Below are positions 22,676 to 33,905 of a stretch of 64,000 nucleotides of DNA, in pieces. The notes beneath the pieces were generated by a model. It saw only the letters and a list, made by a program, of their open reading frames with translations, had not been told where the DNA came from and did not search any database. The DNA is from Galeruca laticollis. Its lineage: Eukaryota > Arthropoda > Insecta > Coleoptera > Chrysomelidae. The stretch's first letter is position 1; each line of letters begins with the position of its first letter. Position numbers and translations under genes: made by a program. The stretch lies in NCBI GenBank assembly GCA_963921935.1, contig OY998177.1, forward strand, positions 104,399,015 to 104,463,014, in the 5' to 3' direction.

Positions 22676-23857
22676 ATGCCGTTAGAGTCCACAGGGGATT
22701 CGAGTAATATGCCAGCAGCACTAAGGATACCACAGGCACCACCACTAGGGGTGATCGCCTCAACTTTAACAGACTTCACGGGAAAAGACGCAGCCAGATA
22801 TATAGAAAAATTGGAACTAAGGGCCAAACTCGACGGATGGTCAGAAACAGAAACACTAACACTACTGAAATTCAAACTCGCAGGCGCAGCCCACGATTTT
22901 TTCAAAGCCGACCCAAGATTAGACACAGCAACATATGTTGAATTTAAGGAGAAAATACTCAGGAAATTCGTCCCAAGGAAATCGATCGCGGACTGGTGGA
23001 TGCAGCTAGTCCAATGCTACCAGAGGCACGACGAAGATGTAGCAGCTTTCTGCACAAGATTACGGCTCATAGGGAATAAAATATTGGAGGAAGACATAAA
23101 AGGAACGAACAGAGAACAGATACCGAACATTCAAAAGAAACACAACGCAGTACTGATGAACCAATTCAAAGTAGGGCTAAGAAAGGACCTGCTTAGAGAA
23201 GTAGGATTCTACATATTGCACAAAGATGACCTAACACTAGAAGAAGCAGAGGAGATAGTAAGTTGCCAAGAAACGGCAGCCACAATGGTGAGCGGAAGGA
23301 ATAATGGCCACAGAGTCGCTTTTACGAATGAGCAACGGAGTTGCACAGCATGTGGCAAATCAGGACATGAATCGGAAGAATGTAGACATAGCGCGAAATG
23401 TATGTACTGTGGCAGACGAGGCCACTGGGCATCAAACTGCAGAACAAGAGAAGCGGAAGAAGAAAAAATAGAGAAAAAATGCCAAATATGTAGGAAACAG
23501 GGACACTGGGCAGCGTATTGTAGAAACAAAGAATCCAAGGAACCATTAACAGATAGAGATGTATGCCACTACTGCGGAAAACAGGGCCACTGGGCTAAGA
23601 ACTGCAGAAAGAAAATGTTAAGTGAAGAAAATAAACAATGGAATACAAAGCAATGGGATCAAGGAAGAAGAATCACAACGCACCAAAATAACTACGGGGA
23701 ATACAGCGGACAAAGGAATTCCAGAGAAAAGACTTGGAACAGAGAAGCACCACATGCAAACGAGAAACAAAGGCTCCAAAGAGAAGAGAACAGAAGAGGA
23801 CAGTCCACAGAGAGAGGACACATAAACAAGGAAGACGGAAGAAAACATTTAAACTAA
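22676..23857 (+). CDS. gag: Gag with four zinc knuckles
   Basis: A 393-residue intact frame. Residues 30-200 look like a Gypsy capsid domain (LTDFTGKDAARYIEKLEL..., KLAGAAHDFF, FKVGLRKDLLREV). Four CCHC zinc knuckles follow at about residues 223-236, 242-255, 269-282 and 297-310 (CxxCxxxxHxxxxC; the third reads CxxCRKQGHW). One to two knuckles is usual, so four is many. The C-terminus is basic and overlaps the pol frame, which lies at -1. The protein would coat the element RNA in a virus-like particle. The frame is intact although pol is deleted, so it could still be made. Confidence 0.9.
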   Translation: MPLESTGDSSNMPAALRIPQAPPLGVIASTLTDFTGKDAARYIEKLELRAKLDGWSETETLTLLKFKLAGAAHDFFKADPRLDTATYVEFKEKILRKFVPRKSIADWWMQLVQCYQRHDEDVAAFCTRLRLIGNKILEEDIKGTNREQIPNIQKKHNAVLMNQFKVGLRKDLLREVGFYILHKDDLTLEEAEEIVSCQETAATMVSGRNNGHRVAFTNEQRSCTACGKSGHESEECRHSAKCMYCGRRGHWASNCRTREAEEEKIEKKCQICRKQGHWAAYCRNKESKEPLTDRDVCHYCGKQGHWAKNCRKKMLSEENKQWNTKQWDQGRRITTHQNNYGEYSGQRNSREKTWNREAPHANEKQRLQREENRRGQSTERGHINKEDGRKHLN

Positions 23858-25071
23858 CAAGGACCACCGTTACTCCCCAAACAAGTGGTCAATCTGAAAC
23901 TAGGGGAAAAAACTGGACTCACACAGAAAAAAACTGGAATCAACAGGCAACACAAAAGGGTAACAAAGAAGAAGACAAGAAAAACCAGATAAAAACAATG
24001 CATCATAACGGACCGACGATAAGTAAAAGCGAAGAACCCCCGTATATAGTACTCCTAAGAATAAACGGTAAAACCGAACCTTGTATGATAGACACAGGCG
24101 GAGCATACTCACTAATAAGTGAATCCATAGTAGCAGACAACGAATTAGACACTCGGATCACAGACCAATTAACCTTAAAAGGCATAACGGGACACACAAT
24201 CCACTTATACGGATCAACACAAATAGCCATAGCAACAACAGAAATGGATTATAATATTCACACGGAAGTAATTGCAGCCGATGATGGTATAATGGGAGAC
24301 ACAGCAGTACTATTAGGAAGAGATTTCCTAGAAGAACACGAGGCAACTATTTCATACAGAGGAAAACCAACATTAGAAATATGGGGAAGTAAAATACCAC
24401 TAATGAACCCAAGACAAATCAGAGATTTGCTGAATAATTATAGACAAAGGCGGACAGAGGCATACGGAAAAATAACGGCAACAAGGGATCAAGAAAACGC
24501 GAGGGAGAAAGAAGCATGGCAGAAATGGCTAAAAACAGTGGAATCAATGTACAGACAAGAAATAACCAAACCAGAGGTAGACCTAAATAAAGATGTAGGA
24601 AAAATAAAGGAAACTACAAGCACGGACATAACCGTAGGAAGAGAAACTACACACACAAACCAAAAACCAATAATGAACGGAAAAGGGCGCACAGACCCAG
24701 ACTCGAAGAAAGAAAACGGAAAAAACGAAACAACCGAAGACATCAGGAATGGCAGAGAAGGAACAGAATGCACAAGAACCAGCACAGACATATACACGGA
24801 GGACAGTTTGACCATACCAGCACTAACGGAGGTTCACACAATAGGGATCCTAAAACATGAGATAAAAGGAAGACATGGAAACGCGGACGCACTAAGCAGA
24901 ATGTACGACAGAACATGCAACTACATAGAAACCACATACGAAGACTACTTACAGTATATTGCAGAAAACGACCTACCAGGAAAGGACACAATAAACTGGA
25001 AAGAAGGAAATCTAGACTACATCCAAGAAGAAGAATCAATAGCCCTCCTACTAGCAAAAAAACAGACCTAA
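23734..25071 (+). pseudogene. pol: Pol N-part: aspartic protease, RT deleted
   Basis: In the -1 frame relative to gag. The protease shows the catalytic MIDTGGAYSLIS and the later VLLGRDFLEEH, the two signature blocks of retroviral aspartic proteases. After a linker ending SLTIPALTEVHTI the frame jumps to EIKGRHGNADALSRM. That is the extreme C-terminal end of the RNase H/tether region (family NxxADALSR). The whole reverse transcriptase with its YxDD box and nearly all of RNase H are absent, without breaking the frame. The frame stops at 25069-25071. The product would be a protease-only Pol. Confidence 0.85.
23848..23854 (+). promoter_or_regulatory. Gag-Pol -1 frameshift site
   Basis: T TTA AAC sits in the gag frame directly before the gag TAA (23855-23857). 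It is a canonical X XXY YYZ slippery heptamer, and pol continues in the -1 frame. I cannot judge a downstream pseudoknot by eye. Confidence 0.75.
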
Positions 25072-25469
25072 TCAGGAATCACTAATTAAAACATATACAC
25101 TTTACCGGACATCTCACAGGAACAAATAGAATCGGTCAAAGAATGGGACACATTAGACACGAAATTCTACGTAGCATTAAATAGGACATCAGTCAAAGAA
25201 GAAACATCATATGAAATAATGTGGAATATTATCCAAAAGCTAAAAAAAACAATGCGAAGAGAACGCGGAAAAACGCATAACCTTCATAGCTAGTCAAGAA
25301 CAAATTCCAGGATTAAGCTGGCACGAAATCACAAAGATGATACAATTCACATTCTACGGGTCAACCACCAAAGTAAGCATACTGAAACCGACACCAACAA
25401 AAAAACACAGGAAAAATCCAAATAATCAAGGAAGAAGAAGAATGGGAACCACTGTGGGACAAAGAATTA
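25072..25469 (+). pseudogene. Broken linker between RNase H end and integrase
   Basis: Two in-frame stops (25069-25071 and about 25087) are followed by readable stretches in three frames. The switches fall in A-rich runs near 25242 (A8) and 25395 (A7). Each stretch reads like Gypsy pol linker, so this is decay of a once continuous frame. Confidence 0.65.
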
Positions 25470-27092
25470 TTGAAGAAAGAACAAAAACACGACGATTTCT
25501 GCATTAGCACAGTACAACAGTTAAACCAAGAGGACGAAACAAAACAAAAATATTACCTCGACAAAGAAGGACTCCTATACAGACAAGATCAAGAGGACAA
25601 CAAGGACCAACTAGTTATACCCAGGAAATATATCACCAAAGTTATAGAAGACTTTCACGACTCACCCATATATTGTCATCAAGGACAACAAAAAACGTTA
25701 TTGGCAATAAAAAGGCGTTGCTTCTGGCCAACGATGAGAACGGACATAATAAATTACTGTAAACGCTGCGACGCATGCAACAGACGAAAGACCTCACCAC
25801 AATTTAAAAAGGCACCACTACAAAGATTTACAAAAGTCACAGAACCGTGGGAAATAACGTCAATGGACATAGTAGGCCCGCTACCCACGTCAAACAAAGG
25901 AAACAAGTACCTTCTAACATTTCAAGATCATTTTACGAAATACTGCGAAGCAATTCCGATACCAGACCAGAAAGCAGATACGGTAGCAAGAGTTTTTGTA
26001 GAACAAATAATATGCAGACAAGGAACACCCCAGAAACTGTTAACAGATAGAGGAACAAACTTCATGTCAGAACTAATGAGAGAGACATGCAAACTACTCA
26101 ACATAAAAAGAATACACACAGCGAGCTACGCACCAACAACCAATGGTCAAATAGAAATATTACACAGAGTAATAAAAGATATGCTAGCGCATTACATAGC
26201 CCCAAATCAACGAGATTGGGATAGTTGGATACCATATGTACTAATGGCATATCGAGGAAGTATACATACATCAACAGGGTACAGCCCGTATTTTCTACTA
26301 CATGGGAAAGATCAAGCACTACCATTCGACAAATTCATCAAACCAAGAAGACTAAAATACAACTTAGACGATAACTACGTGTCAGAACAAGAGACGAGAC
26401 TTAACCAAATATACACAAGAGTACTAGAGAACACAGAAAAGGCAAAAGACGAACGGATAAACAGATACAATGAAAAAACCACCCTAAGAGAGTTTAAACC
26501 AGGAGACCTAGTTTACCTTCTAGACATAAGTAACACAACAGGATTATCAAAAAAACTTCAAAACCGATGGATAGGACCATTCGAAATAAAAGACCAAGTA
26601 GGACCAGTCACCTACCAAATAGCGTCCAACAAAGGAAAGAAGATACAAGTTGTTCACGTTAATAGATTAAAAACATACTACGGCAAGCTGGACGACGATC
26701 AACACGAAATTTTAGAGACGACAACGACCCAGAATGAGGAGAACACAACACACGAACAGGAAGAGCAACAAGAAGAAACCAGCAACGATTTAAACATAGG
26801 GAAGTTAGCAGCCTTACCATTATGGTCAACACAACCACACAGCGATAAGACAGTACCCCGCACAAAACCACTAAAAGATAAGCCGAGCGGAAGGATCCCC
26901 GTCTCACTAAGACCCCCACCGGAAATTCGAAGATCAGCCAGGATAAGAAATCGAATTCCGAGTGCACCTAGCTACATTAATATAACATGGGCACAGGCGT
27001 CAAAACTATACAGGAAAAAGACGGAACTAACCAAACGCTATCACACACCACACAAAACCAGGCGGAAATATATACACAGACGACAAATTTAA
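25470..27092 (+). CDS. pol: Integrase part of Pol
   Basis: A 540-residue open frame. An HHCC zinc domain lies at residues 63-103 (FHDSP...CHQG...YCKRCDAC). The catalytic triad is D133 (SMDIVGPLP), D193 (LLTDRGTNF) and E229 (TNGQIEILHRVI), all present. A GPF/Y-type block (NRWIGPFEI) follows near residue 370, then a long basic tail. The annotated start is only the first Met of the frame; in the parent element this was part of Gag-Pol. The upstream breaks mean it can now be made only from an internal start, if at all. Confidence 0.85.
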   Translation: MKKEQKHDDFCISTVQQLNQEDETKQKYYLDKEGLLYRQDQEDNKDQLVIPRKYITKVIEDFHDSPIYCHQGQQKTLLAIKRRCFWPTMRTDIINYCKRCDACNRRKTSPQFKKAPLQRFTKVTEPWEITSMDIVGPLPTSNKGNKYLLTFQDHFTKYCEAIPIPDQKADTVARVFVEQIICRQGTPQKLLTDRGTNFMSELMRETCKLLNIKRIHTASYAPTTNGQIEILHRVIKDMLAHYIAPNQRDWDSWIPYVLMAYRGSIHTSTGYSPYFLLHGKDQALPFDKFIKPRRLKYNLDDNYVSEQETRLNQIYTRVLENTEKAKDERINRYNEKTTLREFKPGDLVYLLDISNTTGLSKKLQNRWIGPFEIKDQVGPVTYQIASNKGKKIQVVHVNRLKTYYGKLDDDQHEILETTTTQNEENTTHEQEEQQEETSNDLNIGKLAALPLWSTQPHSDKTVPRTKPLKDKPSGRIPVSLRPPPEIRRSARIRNRIPSAPSYINITWAQASKLYRKKTELTKRYHTPHKTRRKYIHRRQI

Positions 27093-27766
27093 CCGCCAAA
27101 AACACAGGTCACTCACACACACCGATCTCACACGAAAGTCAAATTTTGCTTTAAGAAGAAATAAAATTTAATGAAACAGTAATACATATAGATATACACA
27201 AGCACTCATAAACAATAAGTTATAAAATACATAATAAGTACACTAGAATTAAGACAAACACAGATTTATTAACTATAAGTAAAACAATAAACAAGTAATT
27301 ATTGTCGACCAAGACAAAATAAAACACGGAAAGAAACTCCATTACACACCGACAAATGCAAGGTCATAGCAGGTAATCATATTAAAAATTTTGCTGTGTT
27401 GCACCATTACAAGGTCAACCGAAGTATGATTAAAAGAAATATTTTAATTGCAATAACTACAAGGTGAACACATAAGTTACATTGTAGTAACCAATTAGAA
27501 ATTCAAAAAAAATGATCTTACACAGGGGACTCAATTGACCGTCCGGAAAGATTGTACAGTTCAGTCAATTGAGAAAAGAAAAAAATATAAGCTAAGGATA
27601 AAACCGAAAATACAACGTTATCATAGGGAAAATAAAAGTATTAGTTTTTTTTGAGGAATAGTAATGAATAACTTTAATAAATAATCATCCTGCTTATATA
27701 TATGAAACCAATGAATGTTAATAAATGTAATTATTAATAGTTGTAGAAAACGGTAAGAACGCAACC
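27093..27766 (+). other. Pol-env intergenic region
   Basis: About 670 bp, A-rich and non-coding. It probably holds the splice acceptor for env, but I cannot choose a site with confidence. Confidence 0.45.
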
Positions 27767-29750
27767 ATGGAACGACACACCGCCCTCCTGACCTGGGTAA
27801 CATTAGTTATGTGCGGTCTTCAAACAGCAATGACGTTAATCGCCTACGATTGTGCGAACCCCAACACAAACATTACGGTGATCTCCCTAAAAGACGTACA
27901 AAAGTGCCCGGAACCCGAGACGGCGTACGCGAGTGAAAGCAAATACCTCCAAGTGATTCAACGCAACGAAATCAAACTACAAAAAGTATGGACTTGCCTA
28001 GCAGAAGTAACCAGACTCATGTTTTACTGTGGAATGCATAGCCACACATCCCTAGTCAACGAAGGGCTGTCCACCTACATACATAAACTGGGATCCGAAG
28101 AATGCAGAGCCATGCATAGATACAAAACAATACAACTGCATCAACAGACAATCGACAATATAATCATGAATGGAACCACAACAGCATCAATAAAAATAGG
28201 TGGGACCCTAGACAACACCGGAACTTGCAAAGGGACCTCCTACCAAGAGAATGGACGAAGTTGGAACGACGTGGTAATAATAGCCACAGTCAAAATAACA
28301 ACAAGAGACTATCTAGCCAGAGTAACCCTCGACACAAACGAAATCCATCTAAAAGAAGGCATAACATGCAAATTTACAAATGGGTATTGTTTCGACACGA
28401 CCACGGGCGAAGCAACCTGGACCAGTTACGAGCCATCCACATGTGAAGATCACCTAAGCCAGCGATACAAAGGCTTGGGAAACATAATCACAAACAAACA
28501 AACACAAGAGAAACTGATAGTCATAGAAGAAAAAGACAAAGTTTTCGCCTTAACCTTACAGAAAAGAAACTTACTATGCGGTATTGAAGTCTGGCAAACA
28601 GAGCACCCCAGAATTGTCATTGGCCTCGAAGACAACCAAAACCTTCAACCGTCAATGCCAATTCTACTCCAAAACGTCGATCTCATGAACTACGTCAATA
28701 GCAAACTATTGTATATAGAGCAAGCATATAAACGTGACATAAGCATGCTATATACAGACACAATACATAGAAGATGCATAATAAAGAGAGACGTACTAAA
28801 AAAACAGACTAATACTGGCTCACACCTTACCAAACGCAGTTAGTCAATTAATGGAGAACGAACCTGGTCACATAGGTAGAGTTCTGGGCGAGGTACTTTA
28901 CATAATGAAGTGCACACCCACCACAGTTAACATAAGAAGAACCGAAAAATGCTACAACGAGTTACCAATCGAAGTAAATAACGAAACGAAATTCATGGCC
29001 CCACTAACCAGAATAATCCAAAACCACGCAGAAGAAATCGACTGCAACAACATGATACCGCCCTTATATTACATACAAGACCAATGGTTGGGCTTACACC
29101 CGCACCCCACAATAGCGAACGAACCAAAGACACTCAAACCCGACGAAGACATGGACCTCCACTTTGGTCCCATCCAACCCTTGGGAGCAAAAGGCCTGTA
29201 CACACCAGAAGAAATTGACGCAGCGCAAAGAACCCTCACATTCGGAACCGAAAGAAGAGCGGTCGAAAACATAATCACCCGCAGAGCAGCCGGACTGAAC
29301 GCCAACAGCCAAGGTTATTCAGTATCTGGTATTTTCGATGAAAAAGAAATCAAAAACCTAGCCGAATCAACCCTAAAACATACTTGGGAATGGTTCACAG
29401 AGATAGGTTCAATAATAAGCGGTATAATTGGTATATACTGCACATACCAACTACTAAAATACATAGTAGACACAATACTAAACGCAATTCGCATCCAGCA
29501 GACTGTAGGATGTGGGATAGCGATGTTATGCAGCATATGGGATTCCCTTACGGCATGGGTAATACATACCCATAGCAGAACCCAGAAACAAGACGAAGAG
29601 GCGATAGAAATGGAGCAGATACAGCATCACGAGACGAGCCACCCCAGTACGCAACACTGGACGGAGAGAAATCACTCCATGAACGATCTACTAAGCAGCA
29701 GTGTCGCGAGTGTAAATAATCGTGTCCTAGGTCAGGATCAAAACAGTTAA
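27767..29750 (+). pseudogene. env: Envelope glycoprotein (env), frameshifted
   Basis: Two frames together carry one glycoprotein. The first (27767-28843, 358 aa) opens with a signal-peptide-like hydrophobic segment (about residues 7-25) and a Cys-rich ectodomain. The second (28851-29750, 299 aa) is in the +1 frame. It starts inside a conserved block (GEVLYIMKCTPTTVNIRRTEKCY, then YNELP) and ends with a transmembrane stretch (about residues 188-212) and a cytoplasmic tail. The frame is lost near an A-run at about 28796-28803. From memory the ectodomain resembles the chuvirus-like class of glycoproteins captured by insect LTR elements; that assignment is tentative. The envelope would have mediated particle entry, but this copy is split. 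Confidence 0.7.
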
Positions 29751-29908
29751 ATCGGAACGCGAGTGCGGTCAAGTGCGCGGTACGTAAAACTTACTATATG
29801 TAGTACAGAGTTCATGTTAATGTAATCATCAATGTTAATGTATTAGTTAAGGTATAAAAAAGGTGTTGGACCTGAAACGTCACAACACTTTTACAAGGGG
29901 GGAAGTGA
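29751..29908 (+). other. 3' leader with polypurine tract
   Basis: Ends in AAGGGGGGAAGTGA immediately before the 3' LTR, the expected plus-strand primer. Confidence 0.75.
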
Positions 29909-30780
29909 TGTAATAAACACGAGATATGACACAAGTTCTAAAAACACCCTATATAGATAATTTCTTTTAATTCAAAATCGTTATCAAATTTACCGACCTC
30001 AAATAAATTAAAACATTTAAACAAAACAAGGCTAACACTATAGAATTTCGTTTTTTAATTCAAAATAGTTATTAATTATCGACCTCAACCAAAGGAAAAT
30101 ATACAAACAAAACAAAGGTTAACACAATATTAGATATCACGAACAGGTCAGTTTGGTAAACCACGAAATAAACAAATATGAATAATTAACCTTCATTGAA
30201 GGTGAATTACGGAAATAAATATGGAAAAAATATTAGGAAAAGGGACAGTCAGTCCGTCAGTCAGTCGGTGAGATAGGTATTATCTCTCCCCTGGTGAGGC
30301 AAGTCTGAGTCTTGACGGACCCTCACCCTCAAAAAGTAATAGTGTGAATATTTATGTGACCTGTGGGATTTTGAGGAAATTCCGCAGGGATAATCCCGGG
30401 TTCTATAATTTTTTTTTGTGCCATCAGGCACTGGTGACAGCAGCTGTACAGTTAGAGAAAAAAAGAGACGATAGATAGAGTTACTACACTGGTAACAGAG
30501 AACTACTATATACATTACCCCAGATATAGGATACTACTAGGAACTATAGGATAATACCGATTCGATACAATACAAGTTATTACACTGGTGACAGCGATTA
30601 TTATCTTTGGTAGCTACATAGTGGTGTTTATTAGATTGGTGACAGCCTGGGATATCAGCAACATCGGCTGAGTTTATCACGGCTTCACCATAAGAACGAA
30701 AAAGAAAATACCCATTTATTAGAGTGGTGACATCAGTAAATAATAGGGATTATAGTGATACAATAATCGCATATCATTAG
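29909..30780 (+). repeat. 3' LTR (short form)
   Basis: 872 bp, TGTAATAAACACG...ATATCATTAG. It matches the 5' LTR on both sides of a clean 774-bp gap located after CTGTGGGATTTT. Confidence 0.85.
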
Positions 30781-31556
30781 AATATCAAATCATAAAATTG
30801 TTCACTTATATACACTCTGGAGGCTGTATCGTGCTAAAAACTGAGAATTCTTCAATAATGACAATAATTTGGTACTTTATGTACCATGGCACCCGTTATA
30901 ATGGCTTTAGTGTACTGAATATCAATAGGGTTCATCTTTGAGATGCCCTGAATAATATCCAATCCTGAAATTAGGCACTTGTATATCTGCGGAGGCTGTA
31001 TCGTGCTAACAAACTTAAATTTCTCCAAAAATGACAAAAATCTCGTATTTAAAGTACTATAGCACTTGTTGCTCTCAAACTGGTGAGCTGAAAATCAATA
31101 AGGTTTATCCGTGAGACGTCCTGAACAATATTCAATTATAAAATTGGTGACTTGTTGGACTCCGGTGGCTATATCGTGCTAACAAAGTGAAATTTATCAA
31201 AAAATCACAAAAATGTCGTACTTCAAGTACCATAGCACCCGTTGAACTGGCTCTGGTGAGCTGAAAATCAATAGGGTTCATATGTGAGATATTTTGAACA
31301 ATATTCAATCATAAAATTGGTGACTCATTACACTCCGGAGGCTGTATCGACCTAACATGACATGTAACGAAAAGTGGCCGACGACAACGACGACGACGAC
31401 GACGTACATAGAGGATTCTTTTTTAGAAAACCATTTTTTCGTGTTGTTGTTTACGTAAAACGTAAAAATAACTAAAAAAAATTTTCACAATTCTAACTTT
31501 TTTTTGGGGTAAACCAATACTTTTCTCGCATATTAGATAGGTTGGGCGGAAAAGTA
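30781..31556 (-). repeat. Third copy of subrepeat array (part 2) with TIR end
   Basis: Continues the units interrupted at 20184. It ends with the GACGACGAC block (about 31382-31404) and the terminus ACCAATACTTTTCTCGCATATTAGATAGGTTGGGCGGAAAAGTAAT. It is a right-type TIR of a second copy of the long-TIR element; no matching left TIR is in the window. Confidence 0.85.
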
Positions 31557-31638
31557 ATAATAATAAGAAACTATAGCAACGCCTTATTATGCCGTATTTA
31601 ATTTGAAATTTGTCAGTTTTGAATATTTTATTGCAAAA

Positions 31639-31764
31639 ATGTCTCAAGAATTGCAATGTACGCCTCCGGAATTAGTGGAAATCGCTAATTACAGTATTGA
31701 AACACTTATTCCGACAACATCGCGTAAATTATATGATTTTGTCGTGAAATTGTTTAAGAATTAG
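31639..31764 (+). pseudogene. 41-aa fragment, possibly Crypton-type N-terminus
   Basis: An ATG frame ending in ETLIPTTSRKLYDFVVKLFKN then TAG. The pattern LIPxxSxKLYxxxxxxF resembles the N-terminal part of insect tyrosine-recombinase (Crypton-like) proteins such as the relic at 49.5 kb. The end lies inside the arm of an inverted repeat, so the gene is truncated. Weak call. Confidence 0.3.
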
Positions 31765-32612
31765 GTACACTTTCGTTTCCAACTTATAGACAAATTGAAA
31801 TACAAGTTAATGTTTAGTGGAACTTGTATGTTGGAGTTGGTAACCATACGCTTAGTAGACTCGGATGGTTTCATTTCCGGATCACTCATTGTCACTAGGT
31901 AATTACACATTATCTAATTTCTCGACGAATTTTTACGTTATAGTTCATGGGCTCTGGCTCACAAATTCCCTTCGTCTACGGCAAAAATCTGTTCTTCCAC
32001 TGTCGGTATAAAGGATGTCGTCTAGGGGAGAAAGGAAACTCCCCACAAGGGACTTCGCTGATAGAAGAGCCCCTTCGGAATCTAAATAAAAAACCAGCGA
32101 CCGGCAGCTGGTAACTCAATAAAAAGTTACACCAAAAAAGTGGTTTCCTCCGAAACAAAGGTACAGCCGGCACAGAAAAATGACTTCACATGCAAACAAA
32201 TATCGCCCGGTAGTAAAACCCTATAATGAAAAAATAATTAAAATAGCATGTATCTGTGAATACAGCCAGAGCCCATGAACTATGACGGAGAAATTCGTCT
32301 CCCCCGCACGAATGACATCAACGAACCTCGAAGAAATGATCCTAAATCGTATCTGGATTTCTCCCTTCCAAGAAGGTTGGCTTGAAATTTCCAAAAATTC
32401 AACTAACCATCACTACAGGATAACGAATTGTAGAACGACCTTCTCACTCCAAAATCAACAAGTAAAGTGCTCCGGAAATGAAACCGTCCAAGTCTACTAA
32501 GCGTAGGGTTACCAACAATACAAGTTCCACTAAACAGTAACTTGTATTCCAAGTTGCCTATAAGTTGGAATCGAAAGTATAGTAAGTCCTTAAACAATTT
32601 CACGACTAATAT
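31735..32612. repeat. Inverted repeat with ~150-bp arms
   Basis: GTCGTGAAATTGTTTAAG...CTTTCG.TTCCAACTTATAG..., continuing to TTCATTTCCGGA at about 31883, is mirrored at 32476-32612. A second inner pair, TTCATGGGCTCTGGCT (31948) and AGCCAGAGCCCATGAA (32265), extends the fold. It looks like a foldback-type or hairpin MITE. The centre has no gene. Confidence 0.7.
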
Positions 32613-32877
32613 GCAAAATTGCTTATACGAGGGATACGAAATGTAACACTGGGCATTGCTAGTTTCTCCACGTGGGATCACAACACATGATCTCTAAGGC
32701 TTCGAAGCGCTTTCCACACATTTCGGTAGGAGGATCGATCTTGGAAGTCGTTCCTAGTTACCAGGTAGAAGATGTACCGCGAATTGTGTTTGAGTCTCAG
32801 TGTCTTACCAGGGGCTAGAATCTAATCTTCAAGATTTTCTAATTTCTCAAACTTCTTTCGAAAGACGGTTTCTCATC

Positions 32878-33905
32878 CTAGTGTGTGTTTGTTAATGGCG
32901 GAGATGTTGTGTGTCTGTGATCTTCCGGGAGCGTGAACAAATCTTGTTGCTCTGTAGTGACTCTATATCTAGTTTTCCCGGTACCTCCATATACGCCCAT
33001 ACATTTTTCGATAGCAGTGTCAGGCTCTTCTCGGATATGGTTCTCTCCTTCCTCTAGGTCATGGTCTCCTTCGAATGGCGCTAGTCGATTTTGATAGAGA
33101 GCTTTCGGTTTTCCATTGGGGATCTGGCTTATGCGATAGATAGCGTCGTTGATCCTCTTCTTGATTAAGTACGCACCTTCCCATGGTTTCTGTAATTTTG
33201 GAGAACATCCTTTTCTTCTTGCCCGGTTGTGTAACCCTACTTTGTCTCCTACTTTGAAACTGCCTTCTGTGGCCCGCGTATCGTTTCTCATTCTATCGCT
33301 GGCACCATGAAGATTAATTCGAACCAATTTGTGCACATCAACCCTCCTTCTTCTCAATTGGACCACGTAAGCTTCTTCTGCTAGATCTTCGCCTGGCCGA
33401 CAGCCAAATTTCAGGTCACAAGGAAGCCTCATTGATGGCAGATCGATGAGCCAATGCAAATAGGGAGAGATACTGGTCACAGTCTCTCTGGTGGCTGGAA
33501 ACTGCTTTGGACAAATATTTTTCTATGGTCCTATTCATTCTATCGACCGTTCCGTATGACTGTGGATACAATGCTGATGTCCTGGTCTTCTTCATTCCCA
33601 GCTTGTCACATATTTCCTGGAATATCTGGCTCTCGACATTTCTTCCTTGATCGCTGTGGACTTCCAAGGGCACTCCATATCGGCTAATAAGCTCTTTCAT
33701 CAATACATCCGCGACAGTTGTGGCCTCTTGATTCGGGATCGCGTAAATTTACACCCACTTCTGTCGTCGGAAATGATCTAGCGATATCTGAGGCAATCCT
33801 TTCGAAAGGACTTTCCGCATTATATTGTTTCATAGGTGCCTTTCTCTTGCGATGTGGTCCATGACTCGTAGCAAAACTAGTACATTTCTTACACCAGTCA
33901 CATCG
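32878..33905 (-). pseudogene. Gypsy integrase relic
   Basis: On the minus strand, WCKKCTSFATSHGPHRKRKAP and FERIASDI (about 33900-33780) hold the end of the zinc domain and the first catalytic Asp. After a frameshift, EVHSDQGRNVESQIFQEIC holds the second Asp. The third position reads YGTVDRMNRTIEKYL, where the family has TNGxVERxNRT, so the catalytic Glu is Asp here. A C-terminal KVGDKVGLHNRARRKGCSPKL block and PWEGAYLI follow, the usual beta-barrel region. Frameshifts near 33440 and 33720 break it. It is unrelated to the env-bearing element at 20-31 kb. Confidence 0.8.

Larger units (their letters stand above)
20185..30780 (+). mobile_element. Gypsy-type LTR retrotransposon with env, lacking RT
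   Basis: A 5-bp target duplication AATAT lies at 20180-20184 and 30781-30785. Rejoining the flanks restores the subrepeat consensus, so the borders are secure. LTRs occupy 20185-21830 and 29909-30780. A purine tract (AAGGGGGGAAGTGA) precedes the 3' LTR. Gene order is gag, protease, a large hole where reverse transcriptase and most of RNase H should be, integrase, env. The integrase and env glycoprotein place it with insect Gypsy/errantivirus-like retroviruses. It cannot reverse-transcribe itself. Confidence 0.9.

Noticed and set aside
24489..25057. Cys/Leu/Ser-rich minus-strand frames opposite gag-pol
   Set aside because: Antisense shadows caused by the A-rich sense strand.
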